A program made the translations under genes and the position numbers. The notes below the pieces were generated by a model. That model saw only the letters and a program-made list of their open reading frames with translations. It ran no database searches and was not told the origin of the DNA. A stretch of 64,000 bases of DNA from Enterococcus_D sp050529585 (GTDB lineage: Bacteria > Bacillota > Bacilli > Lactobacillales > Enterococcaceae), in NCBI RefSeq assembly GCF_050529585.1, contig NZ_CP172882.1, positions 744,001 to 808,000 on the forward strand. The letters run 5' to 3'. Every line of letters starts with the position of its first letter. The first letter of the stretch is position 1. Positions 53,953-62,894 of the stretch are shown in pieces.

Positions 53953-54228
53953 ATGGATTTAACGATTCGCGGAGAAGCTTCTTGTACCCATTGTCATCAA
54001 AATTTTGAGGGAAAAATGATGATTCATTTACAGGAAGATCTTGATGGCAAACGAAAGACCGTACCGCCATTAGAAGAAAATGAACTGCAAGAAGACGAAA
54101 TTGCTATTCATTATGAATACGGCACTGTGAATGAAGCAATCGAAGGCACATTTATATGTCCAAATTGTCAAACAGAAAATGAAGTGCGCATCGAGATTCC
54201 AGCGGAAGTACTTGATCCGCCATTGTAA
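53953..54228 (+). CDS. Small zinc-ribbon-like protein, function unknown
   Basis: 91 residues with two CxxC knuckles, CTHCHQ (about residues 11-16) and CPNCQTEN (about 72-79), expected to bind one zinc. The region between is acidic. No known domain recognised. AAGGAGGAG precedes the ATG, and a terminator follows, so it is a real single-gene unit. Confidence 0.8.
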   Translation: MDLTIRGEASCTHCHQNFEGKMMIHLQEDLDGKRKTVPPLEENELQEDEIAIHYEYGTVNEAIEGTFICPNCQTENEVRIEIPAEVLDPPL

Positions 54229-54243
54229 ATAGTCGATCATGCA

Positions 54244-54276
54244 AACAGGGACCGCTGTCAAGCAGTTCCTGTTTTT
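54244..54276. terminator. Bidirectional terminator
   Basis: AACAGGGACCGCT pairs with AGCAGTTCCTGTT (G-U and one mismatch) across GTCA, followed by T7; it overlaps the stop of the convergent hydrolase. Confidence 0.75.
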
Positions 54277-54776
54277 TTAGTTGCTTCAACGATCTTGACA
54301 TTGAAGTCTTTCAGAATATCAAGGCCTTCTGTCTCGTGACTTTTTCCTGCGACCAAATCTTTATGGATCACAAAATCGGCATCTGGAAAAGCACTTTGAA
54401 TCTCGATGGTATTGGAAAGAACACAAATATTGGTCTCAACACCTGTAATCTCGATATGTTTTTCTTCTTCTGCTTCAAAGATCGTCTCTTTGATATCAAT
54501 CAGTACCTCAGGGGGGATACTATAATAATACTTTTTGACGACTTTCTCGTTTTCTAGCGGCGCCAGTTTCGGAATAATTTGTAATGCTGCGTCTTCCTCT
54601 TCAGGTGTGTCTTTAAGGTCAATGGGAATATCACGTGTATGAAGGACATATTCTTGATTTTCCCGCGCGGTTTTTAGCCGATTCGCAATCCGTTCAACCA
54701 ATGCTTGACTCTCAGGGACATAGGCATCGTTTGTTGGATCCAAAATCTGGTTTTGCATATCTATAATAACTAACAT
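54258..54776 (-). CDS. Isochorismatase-like cysteine hydrolase
   Basis: 172 residues. Catalytic triad is visible: Asp in MLVIIDMQNQ (residue about 6), Lys in VVKKYYYS (about 80), and nucleophile Cys in TGVETNICVLSN (about 118). Typical substrates are small amides such as nicotinamide or biuret, or isochorismate; which is used here is unknown. AAAGGA is 10 bases from the ATG. Confidence 0.9.
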   Translation of the reverse strand: MLVIIDMQNQILDPTNDAYVPESQALVERIANRLKTARENQEYVLHTRDIPIDLKDTPEEEDAALQIIPKLAPLENEKVVKKYYYSIPPEVLIDIKETIFEAEEEKHIEITGVETNICVLSNTIEIQSAFPDADFVIHKDLVAGKSHETEGLDILKDFNVKIVEATKKTGTA

Positions 54777-54850
54777 CTAGACCCATTCCTTTCTGGTTTC
54801 CTCCGTTGTTTTACTCTTCCTATGATGAGGGAAAAAACGCCTTAAATCAA

Positions 54851-54864
54851 AGGAAACGCTCTTT
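54851..54864 (+). promoter_or_regulatory. Possible cre site
   Basis: AGGAAACGCTCTTT matches most of TGNAANCGNWNNCW (two positions differ), about 130 bases upstream of the third sugar-binding protein. Tentative. Confidence 0.3.
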
Positions 54865-54990
54865 TATTTTCTAGGTTTAAAAACACTTGTTTTTTGTGGT
54901 TAAAATGGAGTCGTTATATTTGCTGTTTTAATTTTCACATGGTAGCTTCTTCTTATAACAGTAAATAATAGGAGAGTAGGTTGGAATAAA

Positions 54991-56304
54991 ATGAAGAAGT
55001 TTTTTTATATGGGGACGCTGCTTTTCTCTGTTGGCTTATTGGCAGCAGGCTGTGGCAGTAGCGACACAGATTCATCTGGGAATGAATCGACGGATGGCAA
55101 AACGACGTTAGATTTTTGGTCGTTCTGGGGTTCGGGGGCACGGCAAGAAGTGATTGAAGAAATCATTGCCGATTTTAATGCCTCGCAAGATGAGATCGAA
55201 GTCAAATACAGTTATCAACCATGGGGTGATATATGGACGAAATCATTGTCTGCTATCACTGCGGGCAATCCGCCAGATGTGATCGTGCAAGATATCAATT
55301 CTGTCGCACAGCGAGCAGAAGCACAGCAAGCGACCGACTTAAGTGCTTATGTTGAAGAGGGTTTTTCAGATGAATTTTATCCGCAACTTTGGGAAACAGT
55401 GGAGTATGAGGACAAACCTTATGCCGTGCCTTTCAATACGGATACCCAAGTCATATTTTATAATAAGCAAATTTTTGAAGAAGCGGGTATCGGCGAAGAT
55501 GACTTGCCGCAAACGTGGGATGAGTTGGAAAAAGTGGCACATCAGTTAGATGTCAAAAATGGGAACGATTTCGAACGGATTGGATTCTATCCATTGTGGA
55601 ATCTAGGGGCCGATGTTTGGGCACTGAATGCGGATAACGGTATCAGTTGGTTTGATGAGAAAGAAAATGTCACGATCGATACGGATAATAAGGTTGAGGC
55701 TTTGGATTGGATCTTAGAATGGCAAGATTTTTATGGTCAAGATACGATCAATCGTTTAGAAGCTGAATTTGGTTCTGGAGTTGCCGATCCATTTATCTCT
55801 GGTTTGGTTGCGATGCGGGCACAAAATATCAATTATTATTCTAGTTTGATGGAAAATGCACCGGAGGATTTTGATTTTGGTGTTATTCAAATTCCGGAAA
55901 AAGAAACCGGATCAGGCCACTGGTCATGGGGGGGCGGATTTGTCTTAGAAGTACCTCAAGGCGCCGAAGATCCTGAAGCTTCTTATGAATTTATCAAATA
56001 TTTGTCGACACCAGAAGTGCAAGAAAAATTTGGTGAGAAAAGTTTTGATATCATGGCCAATAAAACTGCCAATGAAAACTTAGTCAACAATGACAATCTG
56101 GATGAAAAAGGGCAAATGATCTATCAAATGGCAGATGAAAATTTTGCCAACACAGTCATTACCCCGGTACCACTGACGGCGCCTGACTACAATAGTTTGG
56201 TCAATGAGCAGATTGATCAAATCCTGCTTGGCAATAAATCGCCAGCCGATGGTTTGGCAGATGCCCAAAAAGCTGTGGAAGATCTCGTAGAACAAAACAA
56301 ATAA
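54991..56304 (+). CDS. Sugar ABC transporter substrate-binding lipoprotein
   Basis: 437 residues. Signal peptide with lipobox LAAGC, Cys at residue 21, then a Ser/Asp/Thr linker. Family 1 solute-binding features: LDFWSFWGSGARQEV, YAVPFNTDTQVIFYNKQIFEEAG (in part), and GHWSWGGGFVLEVPQG near residue 310. First gene of the third sugar importer operon; no glycosidase accompanies it. Downstream YesL-like protein is reminiscent of plant polysaccharide or N-glycan importer loci. Confidence 0.93.
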   Translation: MKKFFYMGTLLFSVGLLAAGCGSSDTDSSGNESTDGKTTLDFWSFWGSGARQEVIEEIIADFNASQDEIEVKYSYQPWGDIWTKSLSAITAGNPPDVIVQDINSVAQRAEAQQATDLSAYVEEGFSDEFYPQLWETVEYEDKPYAVPFNTDTQVIFYNKQIFEEAGIGEDDLPQTWDELEKVAHQLDVKNGNDFERIGFYPLWNLGADVWALNADNGISWFDEKENVTIDTDNKVEALDWILEWQDFYGQDTINRLEAEFGSGVADPFISGLVAMRAQNINYYSSLMENAPEDFDFGVIQIPEKETGSGHWSWGGGFVLEVPQGAEDPEASYEFIKYLSTPEVQEKFGEKSFDIMANKTANENLVNNDNLDEKGQMIYQMADENFANTVITPVPLTAPDYNSLVNEQIDQILLGNKSPADGLADAQKAVEDLVEQNK

Positions 56305-56337
56305 AGACCATTTTTGCTGTAAATCAAATGGAGCAAG

Positions 56338-56376
56338 AGGAAACGTCCTAGGCTAGCCATAGATAGGGCGTTCCTT
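56338..56376 (+). other. Intergenic stem-loop between binding protein and permease
   Basis: AGGAAACGTCCTA (56338-56350) and TAGGGCGTTCCT (56364-56375) pair with small bulges, followed by TTT. Third example of a hairpin at this operon position in the window. Confidence 0.5.
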
Positions 56377-56430
56377 TTACGAAACGAGGCAAGATGAATG
56401 GCGTAATTTTATGCGAATGGAGCAGGAGCG

Positions 56431-57342
56431 ATGGCAAAAAAAATGTCGAAAAGCAAACGACAAGAAGCGCTATGGGGATACTTCTTCATTGCCCCATTTT
56501 TGATCGGCTTTGTCGTGTTTATGTTAGGGCCAATGTTGTTTTCATTCATTGGTAGTTTCACGGACTATAATTTAACCTCAAAAATGAATTTTATTGGATT
56601 GCGCAATTTTACCAGAATGTTTACCCAAGATTCGTTATTTTGGAAATCATTATACAATACGGCGTACTTTGTCGTGTTCAATGTACCATTGACGACTGTG
56701 TTCAGTGTCTTTTTGGCTACTTTATTGAATCAAAAAATACGTGGTATCAGTTTCTTCCGTACCACCTTTTATTTGCCAGCGATTTTATCTGGTGTGGCAG
56801 TCTACGTGTTATGGATGCAGTTGCTGTCGCCATCGGCAGGTTTGATCAATACATTTTTAAGTTGGTTCAATATCAAGGGTCCTGCTTGGCTTTTCGATCC
56901 GGAATGGACCAAACCAGCGTTGATTTTGATGAAAATCTGGAGTTCTGGCGGGGCGATGCTGCTTTATTTGGCGACATTGCAAAACATCTCGCCTGCGTTA
57001 TATGAATCAGCAGAGATCGATGGTGCCGGGGTCTGGTCGAAATTTAAGCATATTACCGTGCCGCTGATCACACCCATCATTTTCTATGATGTGATCACGT
57101 CAACGATTGGTTCTTTCCAAATTTTCCAAGAAGCGTATGTTATGACCAAAAATGGTACGGGGGGACCAGCCAACTCATTGCTGTTTTACAATTTACACAT
57201 GTGGAACAAAGCCTTTGTCGCTTTTGATATGGGTTACGCGATGGCCATGTCGATGATTTTATTTTTGATCGTCCTGATACTGACCTTTGTCAATTTGAAG
57301 TTGGCACCTCGTTGGGTCCATTATACGGGAGGCGAAAACTAA
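56431..57342 (+). CDS. Sugar ABC transporter permease (MalF type)
   Basis: 303 residues, six predicted membrane segments, EAA loop LYESAEIDGAGVWSKF near residues 190-205 followed by ITVPL. GGAGCAGGAG precedes the ATG. Its stop codon shares a base with the ATG of the next permease, so the two are tightly coupled. Confidence 0.93.
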   Translation: MAKKMSKSKRQEALWGYFFIAPFLIGFVVFMLGPMLFSFIGSFTDYNLTSKMNFIGLRNFTRMFTQDSLFWKSLYNTAYFVVFNVPLTTVFSVFLATLLNQKIRGISFFRTTFYLPAILSGVAVYVLWMQLLSPSAGLINTFLSWFNIKGPAWLFDPEWTKPALILMKIWSSGGAMLLYLATLQNISPALYESAEIDGAGVWSKFKHITVPLITPIIFYDVITSTIGSFQIFQEAYVMTKNGTGGPANSLLFYNLHMWNKAFVAFDMGYAMAMSMILFLIVLILTFVNLKLAPRWVHYTGGEN

Positions 57343-58196
57343 TGCAGATGCATCAAAGAAGTCAGTCAAGTCAAGAGCGATTAAAAAAAATCCTCAGCTA
57401 TCTGGTGATGAGTCTGGTTGGCATCGTCCTGCTGATTCCATTGCTTTGGATGGTATTTACTTCCTTGAAACCAATGGAGGAGATCGTTCGTTATCCCCCT
57501 ACTTTTTTTCCAGAAGAAATCAATATTGCCAATTATTGGGAAACCATCAATGCGTTTCCTTTCTGGCAATACGCTAAAAACACATTGTTCATTACCATTT
57601 TGGTGGTGATCGGCAATGTACTGTCTAATTCATTTATTGCATATGGATTTGCCAAATTGGCTTTTCCAGCTAAAAATCTGATGTTTGCGCTGGTTTTGTC
57701 TACCATGATGATCCCCGGCTTTGTGACGATGATCCCTCAATATGTATTATTTTCAAAAATTGGTTGGGTCGGAACTTATTTACCGCTGATCGTACCTTCA
57801 TTCTTTGGCAGTGCCTTTAATATTTTTCTGATGCGGCAGTTTTATATGTCTGTCAATAATGAATTGATCGAAGCAGCCAAAATGGATGGCGCCAATCATC
57901 TATACATTTGGAGTCGCCTGATGATTCCTTTGACCAAACCAGCATTGATCACGATTGCAATCAATGCCTTCAATGGCGCTTGGAATGACTTCCTTGGCCC
58001 ATTGCTCTATATTCAAAACCAAGAACAGTATACATTGCAGATTGGTTTGCAGGTTTTTCAAAATCAATCAACGACCCAATGGAATTACTTGATGGCAGGT
58101 GCCACCTTAGTCTTATTACCAACTATCTTATTGTTCTTCATTGCGCAACGTTACTTTATTGAAGGCATGGATCTCACAGGGGGTTCAAAAGGATGA
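57342..58196 (+). CDS. Sugar ABC transporter permease (MalG type)
   Basis: 284 residues from ATG 57342 (GGGAGGCG upstream; an in-frame TTG at 57312 lies inside the previous gene). Six membrane segments and EAA loop LIEAAKMDGANH near residues 183-194. Ends with GMDLTGGSKG, as usual for this family. Overlaps the YesL-like gene by 4 bases. Confidence 0.93.
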   Translation: MQMHQRSQSSQERLKKILSYLVMSLVGIVLLIPLLWMVFTSLKPMEEIVRYPPTFFPEEINIANYWETINAFPFWQYAKNTLFITILVVIGNVLSNSFIAYGFAKLAFPAKNLMFALVLSTMMIPGFVTMIPQYVLFSKIGWVGTYLPLIVPSFFGSAFNIFLMRQFYMSVNNELIEAAKMDGANHLYIWSRLMIPLTKPALITIAINAFNGAWNDFLGPLLYIQNQEQYTLQIGLQVFQNQSTTQWNYLMAGATLVLLPTILLFFIAQRYFIEGMDLTGGSKG

Positions 58197-58783
58197 AGTT
58201 ACGGACTGCACCGCAAAGGATCAATCAAAGTCTGCTTCATGGCATACGATGGCTTCCGCAATTGGTCGCCTTGCAAGGCTGGTGGCTGCTGTATACTTTG
58301 CCTCTTGTCACCAGCGTCGCCGCCACAAGGGCCTTGATCGAGGTCTTGATCCTACTGCGCAGCAATGATCAGCAGGAAGCAACGTGTGGACAACTGTTTC
58401 GCCAACGCATCCGACACCTGCGTAAGCGTAAATCAGACTGGTTCTTCAGCGGTCTGATGGGCTTGCTTGTGATTGATTCTTTGGTTCTAGGTCGTATCCA
58501 ACTGCCTATCTTTCAAGTGCTTTCAGCAGGTTTATTGGTGGCTTTTGTCTTGTGTGCTTTGGTATTGTTTTATCAGACAATGGCCGGCTGGCAAACTGGA
58601 GGGACCTTCCCTCAGCTTTGGGTCAGTTTTTATCTATTTGGCAAGCAACCCAAAAAGGTATTGGGACATGTCTTATGGACGTTCTGTTTCGCTTTTGCAC
58701 TGGTCCTTTTTGGCCCGGTATATCTATTGGTGCTGGGTATGAGCGGCTGGGTCCTAGGCAATCTATACATTTATCAAAAATAG
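58193..58783 (+). CDS. YesL-like (DUF624) membrane protein
   Basis: 196 residues with about five membrane segments; layout and position at the end of a sugar ABC operon match YesL/DUF624 proteins, which accompany glycan importers in Firmicutes and have no defined function. ATGA overlap with the permease indicates translational coupling. Relatively GC-rich codon use at the start compared with its neighbours. Confidence 0.75.
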   Translation: MKLRTAPQRINQSLLHGIRWLPQLVALQGWWLLYTLPLVTSVAATRALIEVLILLRSNDQQEATCGQLFRQRIRHLRKRKSDWFFSGLMGLLVIDSLVLGRIQLPIFQVLSAGLLVAFVLCALVLFYQTMAGWQTGGTFPQLWVSFYLFGKQPKKVLGHVLWTFCFAFALVLFGPVYLLVLGMSGWVLGNLYIYQK

Positions 58784-58822
58784 ACAGTAAGGGAAGTCAG
58801 CCAAAACTTCCTTTACTGTCTA
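58781..58822. terminator. Bidirectional terminator
   Basis: TAGACAGTAAGGGAAG and CTTCCTTTACTGTCTA form a near-perfect 16-bp stem, starting on the YesL stop codon and ending next to the stop of the convergent dehydratase gene. Confidence 0.88.
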
Positions 58823-58827
58823 TGTCT

Positions 58828-59655
58828 TTATTTTTGACTATACTGCTTCATGTAACGAGGCAACGCTTCGCTGATTTGGGTAGGCAAGACAACATATTGA
58901 TCTTTTGCCAATGCTTCACCAATCAAACTGTGGAGAAAGACTGCGCCATGAACAGTTGCTTCAGAACCTTTAAATTGGGCCAAAAAGCTGGTGATGATTC
59001 CGGCTAATGTATCCCCCATCCCTCCAGTCGCCATGGCAGGCGTACCTAGCGGATTCACAACGATTTGCTGGCCATAGACTTGGGTGCGATGGCTTTTTAG
59101 CACAACGATGCTGCCTAATTTTTCTTGGGCTTGCTGATTGTGTGCTTGCGTTTGTTCATCGATCGCCAAGCCGCTCAGACGTTGCCACTCCATTTGATGA
59201 GGGGTAAAGACAACCTGATCGGGATAAGGAAAAGTCATCGGATATTTGGCTGTCAATGTGATCGCTGAACCATCGATCACCAACCATTGATGTTCCTTTT
59301 GTGTTGTGACGATGCGTTGCAACAAATCGAAATTGTCTTTGCTCTCCCCAAGTCCGGGACCAATCAAGATCACATCGGCAGATTCTGTGACAGAATCGAT
59401 CCAATCTGATCGGTGCCAATCGACAAACATCGCTTCTGGCAATCGTGCATGCAGCGACGAGCGATTGACTGGGTCGGATATCACCGTAGTCAAACCCGTT
59501 CCGCCATAAACACATGCTTGGGCAGCCATTAAAATCGCACCGCCAAATTGCTGATTGCCTCCGACTAAGACGGCTCTTCCAAAGGTACCTTTGTGACTTT
59601 CAACGGGTCTTTGTCGGATGACCTCTTTTAAAATTGTTTCATTCAATTGTTCCAT
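58828..59655 (-). CDS. nnrD: ADP-dependent NAD(P)H-hydrate dehydratase
   Basis: 275 residues from ATG 59655 (AAAGGAG upstream; a longer in-frame start lacks one). Ribokinase-like fold with VLVGGNQQFGGAILMAA near residue 27, GPGLGESKDN near 105 and the catalytic/nucleotide motif GTPAMATGGMGDTLAGII near 215. It repairs hydrated NADH and NADPH. The epimerase NnrE domain is absent, so that activity must be encoded elsewhere. Confidence 0.94.
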   Translation of the reverse strand: MEQLNETILKEVIRQRPVESHKGTFGRAVLVGGNQQFGGAILMAAQACVYGGTGLTTVISDPVNRSSLHARLPEAMFVDWHRSDWIDSVTESADVILIGPGLGESKDNFDLLQRIVTTQKEHQWLVIDGSAITLTAKYPMTFPYPDQVVFTPHQMEWQRLSGLAIDEQTQAHNQQAQEKLGSIVVLKSHRTQVYGQQIVVNPLGTPAMATGGMGDTLAGIITSFLAQFKGSEATVHGAVFLHSLIGEALAKDQYVVLPTQISEALPRYMKQYSQK

Positions 59656-59812
59656 TGTTTGACTCCTTTCATTCCTCGATTGGAATCGGTGATCCATTGG
59701 TTCTATTATACCTATTTATCGCAAAAAGACCGACTAAGATGACCAAATTTTTTTCCATTTTGGCCCTAAGAGTGTTATCATAAAAGGCGAGAAAAGAAAT
59801 GGAGGGAATCAA

Positions 59813-61237
59813 ATGACAATCGATTGGAAAAAAGAAGTCGAAGCCCGCAAAGATGATTTGCTGAACGACTTGATCGACTTATTAAAAGTGAAAAGTGAAC
59901 GGGAAGACGACAAAGTCACTGCAGACGCACCTTTCGGACCTGGACCTCGTGATGCGTTGCTTCATATGCTGGCATATGGCGAACGTGATGGTTTTACAGT
60001 CAAAAACGTCGACAATTATGCTGGACATATCGAATTTGGTGAAGGTGATGAAACATTAGGCATCTTCGGCCACATGGATGTTGTGCCTGCTGGAGATGGT
60101 TGGTCAACTGATCCATATGATCCGGTGATCAATGACAACAAAATCTATGCCCGTGGTTCATCCGATGACAAAGGACCTTCTATGGCTGCTTATTATGGCA
60201 TGAAGATCATCAAAGAATTGGGTTTGCCACTATCCAAAAAAATCCGTTTCGTTGTTGGTTCTGACGAAGAAAGCGGCTGGGCAGATATGGATTACTACTT
60301 CGAACATGAAGAAAAACCTGATTTTGGGTTTTCACCAGATGCCAATTTCCCAATCATCAACGGTGAAAAAGGGAACGTCACATTAGGATTGCACTTCCAA
60401 GGGAATAATGAAGGTGACTATCGCTTACAACAATTTACCGCTGGTTTAAGAGAAAATATGGTGCCAGGTACAGCAACTGCTACCTTTATCGCACCTTCAA
60501 CTGATGCTGCATTGGCATTAGAGAAAGCTTTCTTTGATTATGTAGAAGCACAACCTGTCACTGGTACGATCGAAACAGAGAATGAACAAGTGAAGATTGA
60601 ATTGGTCGGCAAAGGTGCCCATGGCGCAAGCCCACAATCAGGAATCAACGCAGGGACTTTCTTAGCAGTCTTTCTTGATAATTATGCTTTTGGCGGAGGC
60701 GCTAAACAATTTATCCATGCAGCAGCAGCTTACGTCCATGAAGATTTCTATGGTGAAAAATTAGGCGTGGCATATGAAGACGAAAAAATGGGTAAACTAA
60801 CCATGAATGCGGGCTTGTTTGCCTTCAAAGCCAACCAAGCAGGTACCCAAGCGGATAACTTTATTGCCCTAAACTTCCGTTACCCTAAAGGTGTCACAGC
60901 CGAAGGTTTAGAAATCGGTATCGAAAAGACTGTGGGGATGGATGGAGCAACAGTGACCCGCAATGAACGCAACATGGAACCACATTATGTACCAGTAGAT
61001 GATCCATTGGTTGAAACACTATTGGCTGTTTATGAAGAACATACCGGCGAAAAAGGCTTCGAACAAATCATCGGTGGTGGTACTTATGGCCGCTTATTGA
61101 AACGTGGTGTGGCATACGGTGCAATGTTCCCAGGTTATGTGGATACCATGCACCAAGCCAACGAATTCATGAGTTTAGACGATCTATTCAATGCAGCTGT
61201 TATCTATGCAGATGCAATCTATCGTTTGGCAAAATAA
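59813..61237 (+). CDS. pepV: Dipeptidase PepV (M20 family)
   Basis: 474 residues, family length. Dinuclear zinc dipeptidase of lactic acid bacteria. Motifs: FGHMDVVPAGDGW (about residues 85-97), YARGSSDDKGP (about 114-124), the catalytic Glu pair in GSDEESGW (about 150-157), and a C-terminal GGGTYGRLLKRG with late His. AATGGAGGGAATCAA precedes the ATG. It completes peptide breakdown in the cytoplasm. Single-gene unit. Confidence 0.95.
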   Translation: MTIDWKKEVEARKDDLLNDLIDLLKVKSEREDDKVTADAPFGPGPRDALLHMLAYGERDGFTVKNVDNYAGHIEFGEGDETLGIFGHMDVVPAGDGWSTDPYDPVINDNKIYARGSSDDKGPSMAAYYGMKIIKELGLPLSKKIRFVVGSDEESGWADMDYYFEHEEKPDFGFSPDANFPIINGEKGNVTLGLHFQGNNEGDYRLQQFTAGLRENMVPGTATATFIAPSTDAALALEKAFFDYVEAQPVTGTIETENEQVKIELVGKGAHGASPQSGINAGTFLAVFLDNYAFGGGAKQFIHAAAAYVHEDFYGEKLGVAYEDEKMGKLTMNAGLFAFKANQAGTQADNFIALNFRYPKGVTAEGLEIGIEKTVGMDGATVTRNERNMEPHYVPVDDPLVETLLAVYEEHTGEKGFEQIIGGGTYGRLLKRGVAYGAMFPGYVDTMHQANEFMSLDDLFNAAVIYADAIYRLAK

Positions 61238-61268
61238 ATTTATTCAACGATTTAAATCAATCAAGTGA

Positions 61269-61326
61269 ACTGTGTGATCCAGAAAGGATGTCTGATCGAT
61301 ATCTAACTGAGGTCACGCAGTTTTTT
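61269..61326 (+). terminator. Terminator of pepV
   Basis: AACTGTGTGATC pairs with GGTCACGCAGTT (two G-U pairs) across a long loop, followed by TTTTTTG. Confidence 0.55.
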
Positions 61327-61512
61327 GTTTCGTTTTGTTGTGTGAAGACAGGGCACTTGTTTGAAGCGGCCGCTACACCTATTTATAGTTGCAACGATCC
61401 GCAGTTTATATTTCAAATGGCAGGAATCGTTCATCTTCTCTTAGGTATCTATAAATGATAAGCTGTTCATAAGGACTTTATATGAATACAAGGAGTCATG
61501 GAGGATGATTAT

Positions 61513-61953
61513 ATGGATTATCAAGTGTTGAAACAGCAGAATGAAAAATGGCTGTCAGTTGCGGAAGAAATCGACCAAGCCGACTGGAAAGCGGCAAATT
61601 ATTTAGCAAATAAAATGAAAAATAATGATTTTTTGGCATGGGAAGGTGTTGTCACCGCAGTAGAGAACGAAAAAATTATCGGCTTTTGTTCTTTCGTCGA
61701 AAAGGATATCGTTGAGGATATCCCTTACAGTCCCTATATCGCAATCGTCTATGTTGACCCGACCTATCGAGGAAACCATATCAGCCAACAGTTGGTGCAA
61801 ATCGCGGAAGAACAATTGGCCAAAAACGGTTTCGATCATGCATATATCGTAACGCAACATCAAGGTTTGTATGAAAAATCCGGTTATCAGGAAATCGATC
61901 ACGCAGTTGATAAGTTTGGGAGGAAAATGAGGGTTTTGGAAAAGGCGATTTAA
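61513..61953 (+). CDS. GNAT family N-acetyltransferase
   Basis: 146 residues from ATG 61513 (GGAGG 8 bases upstream; the in-frame ATG 61498 overlaps its own site). Acetyl-CoA-binding segment VYVDPTYRGNHISQQLVQIAEEQ (in part), about residues 78-100, and C-terminal GLYEKSGYQEI. Acceptor unknown. Confidence 0.85.
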   Translation: MDYQVLKQQNEKWLSVAEEIDQADWKAANYLANKMKNNDFLAWEGVVTAVENEKIIGFCSFVEKDIVEDIPYSPYIAIVYVDPTYRGNHISQQLVQIAEEQLAKNGFDHAYIVTQHQGLYEKSGYQEIDHAVDKFGRKMRVLEKAI

Positions 61954-62250
61954 TATTTATCAATGTCTTTTATTTGACATAGTGTCAGATGAAAGACAAA
62001 ACAATGATATCGACATAAGGAGACTGGGATCTTGATTTGTTAAGAACCTAGACTGTTTTTAATTTTGGCATTTCACTAAATTGATAAAATTAGTCGAAAT
62101 TAACCGTTTTATATCGCTTGTTTGATGGTTAATTAGGATTTTTGCGTTTTCTGATAAAGTAAAATCATGATGAAGCGTTAGCGAAGATGTGTGACCGAAT
62201 CGTCCGGCTAGATTCAAAAGTGTTGTGAAATTAGATGATAGCTGTATCGA
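61954..62250. other. AT-rich intergenic region
   Basis: About 297 bases without a credible gene. A stem-loop (GTCTTTTATTTGACA with TGTCAGATGAAAGAC, 61965-61997) after the GNAT stop could act in termination although no T-tract follows. The rest is featureless to me. Confidence 0.4.
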
Positions 62251-62559
62251 TCACCGCCCGTCCGGCCAATACGTCCGTTGGGGATCGTAGCGGCGGACGA
62301 TTTTCCGGTTCGCTATAATATGTTGATAATAATAAACTGGCACGTCACCTTCTTCAATACGAAAAACAAAAAACAACGGGTGGTGCAAAACAGAATAGGC
62401 AGCGGGAATCAGAATATAATTCTTACCCGTATGTTCCATCGTGCGCGCAAAGCTATCGAACAAAAAGTGCACAGGTGTTGGTAATGTGACCAACTCATAG
62501 TAATGCTTCTCTAAAGCATAGGTTTCTTGCGTTGCATAAGCGATTTGTGCAGCGGTCAT
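62251..62559 (-). CDS. Small conserved-looking protein, probable SOS gene, function unknown
   Basis: 102 residues from ATG 62559 (AGGAG upstream; the earlier in-frame start at 62568 overlaps it). Rich in Tyr, His and Pro, no membrane segment. The pattern LEKHYYELVTLPTPVHFLFDSFARTM (in part), LIPAAYSVLHHPLFFVFRIEE recalls, from memory and unverified, the DUF5960 group of Lactobacillales. Its promoter has a LexA-like box between -35 and -10, so DNA damage induction is likely. Function not recognised. Confidence 0.75.
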   Translation of the reverse strand: MTAAQIAYATQETYALEKHYYELVTLPTPVHFLFDSFARTMEHTGKNYILIPAAYSVLHHPLFFVFRIEEGDVPVYYYQHIIANRKIVRRYDPQRTYWPDGR

Positions 62560-62579
62560 AAAAATCACTCCTCACTGAA

Positions 62580-62608
62580 ATTATACGAACGTTTGTTCTG
62601 TTTGTAAA
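62580..62608 (-). promoter_or_regulatory. LexA-like box inside a sigma-A promoter
   Basis: On the minus strand TTTACA (62608-62603), a 17-base spacer and a perfect TATAAT (62585-62580). The spacer contains the SOS box CGAACGTTTGTTCT on the plus strand (62586-62599), one base off the Gram-positive consensus CGAACN4GTTCG. A repressor bound there would block the promoter. Confidence 0.75.
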
Positions 62609-62828
62609 GGGGGAGTTTTTCATTTAAGGGCAGCATGCAAAAAAAAAAAACAACCTAAATTTTTGTAGGATGGAGGGTGACAAATAATTATGAAGCGAAA
62701 ATTCTCTATATGATAGGGGCAATTGAATGAACAGAGTAACTAAAGTACTTGCTACAATTTTAGAAGCATAGAATCGGGAGTGAGATTGACAACCAACAAA
62801 CAGAAAAAGATGATTTTAATCTTGATAC

Positions 62829-62857
62829 TTGCATGTACAACTAATTTGTTGTATACT
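62829..62857 (+). promoter_or_regulatory. Promoter of the MarR gene with shared operator element
   Basis: TTGCAT (62829-62834), a 17-base spacer, TATACT (62852-62857). The element TTGCATGTACAACTAATTT (62829-62847) recurs with one change at 63353-63371, and GTACAAC/GTTGTA forms an inverted repeat in the spacer. Confidence 0.65.
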
Positions 62858-62894
62858 TTTGTTGATCATACATATTTTATAAGGAGGGGAATAC

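Larger units (their letters stand above)
62560..62894. other. Divergent intergenic region
   Basis: About 335 bases. It contains the LexA-box promoter (minus strand), an A12 run near 62640, three tiny open frames of 14-41 codons that I do not accept as genes, and the MarR promoter (plus strand). Confidence 0.5.

Noticed and set aside
62676..62775. Two tiny frames of 14-17 codons with ATGA overlap upstream of the MarR gene
   Set aside because: Too short to judge, stop-rich surroundings, no clear function; not reported as genes.
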